A stretch of DNA of 64,000 bases from Trachythela sp. YZ-2020 (taxonomy: Eukaryota > Cnidaria > Anthozoa > Malacalcyonacea > Clavulariidae), in the NCBI GenBank assembly GCA_016169945.1, contig JADLSH010000199.1, positions 744,001-808,000 of the forward strand, written 5' to 3'. The position numbers were made by a program, and so were the translations under genes. Position 1 is the stretch's first letter; the number at the start of each line of letters is the position of its first letter. Under the pieces are notes generated by a model. The model was not told where the DNA came from. It made no database searches and saw nothing but the letters and a program-made list of their open reading frames with translations. Shown piece after piece: positions 60,629-64,000 of this stretch.

Positions 60629-63600
60629 ATGGCACACTGGGAATCTTATTTACGCGACAAGTTTAGCGCAAAAGGAGTAAGTGTCTTAAATTTGTACTTT
60701 TATGCAGTGTTTTTACAAATAGCACTAATGTGTCTTTACAAACTAGATGCTTCTTTGTCTTTTGAGTATACTTATTTTCTAATATTTTACAGTATTCAAA
60801 CATCACACAAGCATTAAGAGATGCCAAGACTGCCTTAGAACAATATGAAACACTAAAACCAAATATAAAACATTTTGGTAAGTTGAAAACGTGAAAAGAA
60901 TTCTATAAATACATTGTTTGCATCTGAGAATGGACAGTCACAAATAAAAACATTGTCTACAAGCTTTTGCAGAGCTAATTGAAACATTCAAATGTTCGTT
61001 GCAAACATTGAAGTTTCACATGAGAATAGACAATGTTTTTATCTTCGCGACCTTTCATCATTAAATGCAAATGTCTGCAGTTAATATTTAAAGAAGCTAA
61101 GGGTTTAGAAATGGTTTCTACATACATCATTATGAAGTATTTTTGATCCCTTGTAGCTTTTCCTGATGGTCGGAATAAAGAGCTGGTTTGTCTTGAAGGA
61201 ACGATACCTGTAAATTATCGAGGTATTTTTTAAGGCAGATAAACTGCCACGGTTACAGTCAAACCTAATGTTCATTTGTAACTTTGTAACTGTATAATAT
61301 ACCATGTAATATGTAATTGTAAATTGGGACCGCAGTAATTGGCGTAAGCTGTTGCGTGAACCCTGCCACATATTCTTTCCAAGTAATTTTAGTGGCAAAT
61401 CTAAATAAATAAAAAACCGGATGTTCTCTTGCGAGCAACATTGCAATATTGTCATGCAATATTGCAATTTTGATTTGGAGATTGTTCTGAGCAATTTGCA
61501 ACTGGTGCAAACAAATTGCAAATTGAAATTCACAACCAGGTGTGTAAACAAAGCCTCTGATTGGCCTCTAGCAAACGAAGAAACCAATCAAATGGTTCCG
61601 ATCAATTGGATTGGAGCTTCCTTTTTGCTCGTAGCCAATCAGAGGCTTTGTTTACAAAACTGGCTGTGAATTTCAATTTGTAATTTGTTCGCACCGGTTG
61701 CAAATTGCTCAGAGCATATTGCATGACAATATTGCAATGTTGCTCGCAAGAGAACATCCGGTTTGACTGTAATTACTTTTATTCTACTATTAGTCCCAGA
61801 GGTGGAAAATGTTTTTTTCTTTCTTGGAACCTGGGTTTCACACTCAAAATTTATAATTAATGAGGTTCAATGATCATTCATTTGATTGATTTTGACATTG
61901 GACTGATTGGAGTGTTTTTTTATATTCAGTGACCAGTGTTCATTTTGATATACAGTAGTGAATACAAAATGCATTACAATTGCTAGTCTAGACTAGAGCA
62001 TACTCTAGTTTTGTTATTACTCATCAGTTAATTATTAACTTGCAGGAATTTCTGAAAAAATTTTCTGCAAAAGTTCAGATCCAAAAATATTTCTGGGAAC
62101 TAGGTTCCCAGGATCCGATACTTTTTCCACTTCTGATTAGTCCTATCGAACGAACTGCTGAGAAAAAATCTGGATATTTACCCATACCTTATACTGGCAG
62201 GGCCACAGGTTTGAATGTTCAATTCCTGCCAGAGGGCCGGCTTAAATTTGCATTTTTTTCAACTGTTGCTGGTTAGGTCTAAAAATGTGTTAAAATTTTT
62301 GTTCAAATATTCCATCTACAAACACCTTCTACTATTAGTCCTATCGAACGAGATGCGGAGAAAAATCTTGATATATATACCCATGGTTAATTGTGTCTTA
62401 ACTACCTGAAAAAGATTAAAAACATTTTGATGTTTCCAACCTTCTGACGAAGGGTCTCACAATGTCAAGGTGTTCTTTATCTTTTCAGGTAGTTGTAGTT
62501 CACACAGAAACCACGGCAGCATATATCTGTTCAGTGTTAACGGACAGTAGATGGTCGTCAACTTCTGAACTGTTGGCACTTATGCGAGCATGCAAATTGA
62601 ACTAAATTTCCATATAGTATATATTTGCCACCAAAAAGAATGATATGCTCGGTGTCTGTAGGATCAAACTACCTGGTAAATACAACAAGAACTTTGACGT
62701 TTGGAGTAAAGGCCCGTCATCTAGAAGTAGTATTTTCTCACTTTGATAACTGCAGGTTGACCACCACCTGCTGCACGATAGTGAAAGTAACCTTATTCAG
62801 TAGAATAGTTTATTATTATTATGTTTTTCAATGAATAAGTAGATTTCACTAAGCACTATCGTGCAGCAGATGGTGGTCAAAATTCTGCAGTTGCCAAAGT
62901 GAGAAAATAATGTTAATTCTTTTCATTATATGTACATGTAGTAGTCTTGTATTTGGAGTCAAACAAATAGAATTGAAAGATGTATTTTAATGTTCTTGCT
63001 CCTATAAGAGTCAACATTTCTGAAGTTGACCACCTCCACTTACTGTAATGCTCACAAAATGATCCCATAAAGTACCATGATATTTTTATTGTTGCTAAGG
63101 TTCCACCTATAATATCCCTATATGTATATGGCTCCAAGAGAAACATCCCTATATACCGCCACTTGCATATGTTGTTCCCACTAATGAGATGGAAATTAAG
63201 GCAGGACGCCATGTCGACGCTCAAGGCAGAGTTTATCTTCCTTTTTTGACAGAGTGGAAACATGTATGTGTGTATAAATTTTAGAATAACCATTATCACC
63301 ACCACCATCGTCATCACCATGATCACTACCATCATAATCACCATCACTACCACCATCATCATCACTACCATCGTCTTCATCACCATTATCATCACCATTA
63401 TCACCACCATCATCACCACCACCATCACGACCACCATCATCACAATCATCATCATCACAATCGTCATCATCACAATCATCATAATCACCATGATCATTGC
63501 CACCATCACTAATATTCTGTTGAAATTTCTAGCCTCAATCAGACCTCTTTGGCTTGATCCAAGTCTTGTGCTTAATCTTTGCTGAACAACCTCCAGTCTT

Positions 63601-64000
63601 TGCTCGCAGACCTGCTCCCGCTCAAGGCCACCCCCCTCGACACCCCGGCTATCCAGGCTATCAAGCTACCCCGTATGCAAACAACCCTCTACCCCAAGGA
63701 TTTTATCAAGCAGGTCCTGTTCAGATGCCCATGCCTGGAATGGCCCAAGGTTTGATAGTGAATTGAACCCCAACATATTTTGAGATGTTTTAAAATCACT
63801 ATAATAAATTAGTTCGAGTGTAGATATCATATAACATCTTAAACAAACCTTTAATTAAAAAGTTCAGCATGAAAACTGGCCTGATTAATGAGTATACATG
63901 ACCTGTATACTTGAAACTGTTTAACCCCTATTAAGAACATTTATTACAAAATAACAAATACCTATTTATATTTCTCTAGGCCCAACCCAGCAAAATCCTC
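60629..64000 (+). CDS. TSG101: TSG101 (ESCRT-I), 5' part, six exons, 3' end outside window
   Basis: Exons 60629-60676, 60793-60877, 61157-61222, 63100-63263, 63533-63749 and 63980-64000 (cut) give about 200 residues. MAHWESYLRDKF, YSNITQALRDAKTALEQYET, ELVCLEGTIPVNYRG, YNIPICIWLQEKHPYIPP, EIKAGRHVDAQGRVYLPFLT and SDLFGLIQVLCLIFAEQPPV cover the whole UEV domain, a ubiquitin-conjugating fold without the catalytic Cys. A Pro/Tyr-rich linker (HPGYPGYQATPY, FYQAGPVQMPM) follows. Known role: ESCRT-I subunit binding ubiquitin and P(T/S)AP peptides for multivesicular body sorting and membrane scission. The coiled coil and steadiness box would lie to the right. Divergent from the TBC gene. Confidence 0.96.
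61265..61420 (+). mobile_element. LINE-like 3' tail in TSG101 intron 3
   Basis: GACCGCAGTAATTGGCGTAA and an end in CTAAATAAATAAAAA. Related to the tail at 16985-17160. Confidence 0.6.
61421..61760. mobile_element. Long palindromic MITE in TSG101 intron 3
   Basis: Left arm AACCGGATGTTCTCTTGCGA and right arm TCGCAAGAGAACATCCGGTT, about 310 bases overall, with matching inner blocks (GCAATATTG, TTTGTTTACA). No coding content. Confidence 0.88.
61797..62135. mobile_element. Second copy of the CAGAGGTGGAAAA MITE
   Basis: Ends CAGAGGTGGAAAATG and ACTTTTTCCACTTCTG, with a perfect 8-bp duplication ATTAGTCC (61789-61796, 62136-62143). Homologous along its length to 33336-33645. Confidence 0.92.
62144..63099. 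other. Rest of TSG101 intron 3, two GGTTTCA MITEs
   Basis: Copies at 62540-62790 and 62840-63050 in opposite orientations. A repeated CCTATCGAACGA motif (62141, 62338) and a TTTTTCAGGTAGTT repeat piece lie before them. No exon. Confidence 0.7.
63285..63512. repeat. CAT/CAC microsatellite in TSG101 intron 4
   Basis: Interrupted trinucleotides running to within about 20 bases of the exon 5 acceptor. Confidence 0.95.

Noticed and set aside
62913..63509. 198-codon minus frame rich in Met/Val
   Set aside because: Half is microsatellite and the other half is the antisense of TSG101 exon 4.

Overview
This window is nuclear DNA from an animal, and the gene content points to an anthozoan cnidarian, probably a sea anemone. 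The genes are split by many short GT-AG introns, the intergenic and intronic DNA is AT-rich and full of transposon relics, and a small secreted precursor encodes a Q-H-L-R-W-G-K-R cassette. After processing this would give a pGlu-X-Leu-Arg-Trp-amide, the form of the Antho-RWamides known from sea anemones. All gene models were assembled by eye from reading frame, splice sites, phase matching and recalled family similarity. No search or transcript was available.

Layout, left to right. (1) 427-5453, minus: the 5' six exons of an ARFGAP2/3-type Arf GAP, running off the left edge, with a broken LINE and a hAT-like MITE in its introns. (2) 7786-8889, minus: a two-exon RWamide neuropeptide precursor. 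(3) 11517-44215, plus: a 23-exon MICAL gene (FAD monooxygenase, CH, LIM, bMERB), about 1615 residues. Its 9.2-kb first intron holds a dead antisense BEL/Pao retrotransposon. Its 8.7-kb intron 19 holds a 2-kb foldback element and two intronless Shisa-like membrane protein genes. (4) 45388-48072, minus: LTO1, a deca-GX3 Fe-S adaptor. (5) 48476-50261, plus: WASHC3 (CCDC53), head-to-head with LTO1. (6) 51499-59898, minus: a 16-exon TBC1D15/17-type Rab GAP, 708 residues. (7) 60629-64000, plus: TSG101, head-to-head with the Rab GAP and cut by the right edge.

Five of the seven multi-exon genes act in membrane traffic or its actin coupling: Arf GAP at COPI, MICAL as Rab effector and actin oxidase, WASHC3 in the endosomal WASH complex, the Rab7-type GAP, and TSG101 in ESCRT-I. 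Whether the grouping is conserved cannot be told from one window.

Repeats. A ~114-bp tandem unit, often headed by a tRNA-derived SINE, fills many introns and lies mostly in the sense direction of the host gene. At least thirteen short inverted-repeat elements are flanked by 8-bp target duplications (hAT-like). A palindromic MITE beginning GGTTTCA occurs about eleven times. There are CR1-like LINE pieces on both strands, CAT/CAC microsatellites and several long palindromes. No CRISPR, rRNA, stand-alone tRNA or prokaryotic gene was seen.
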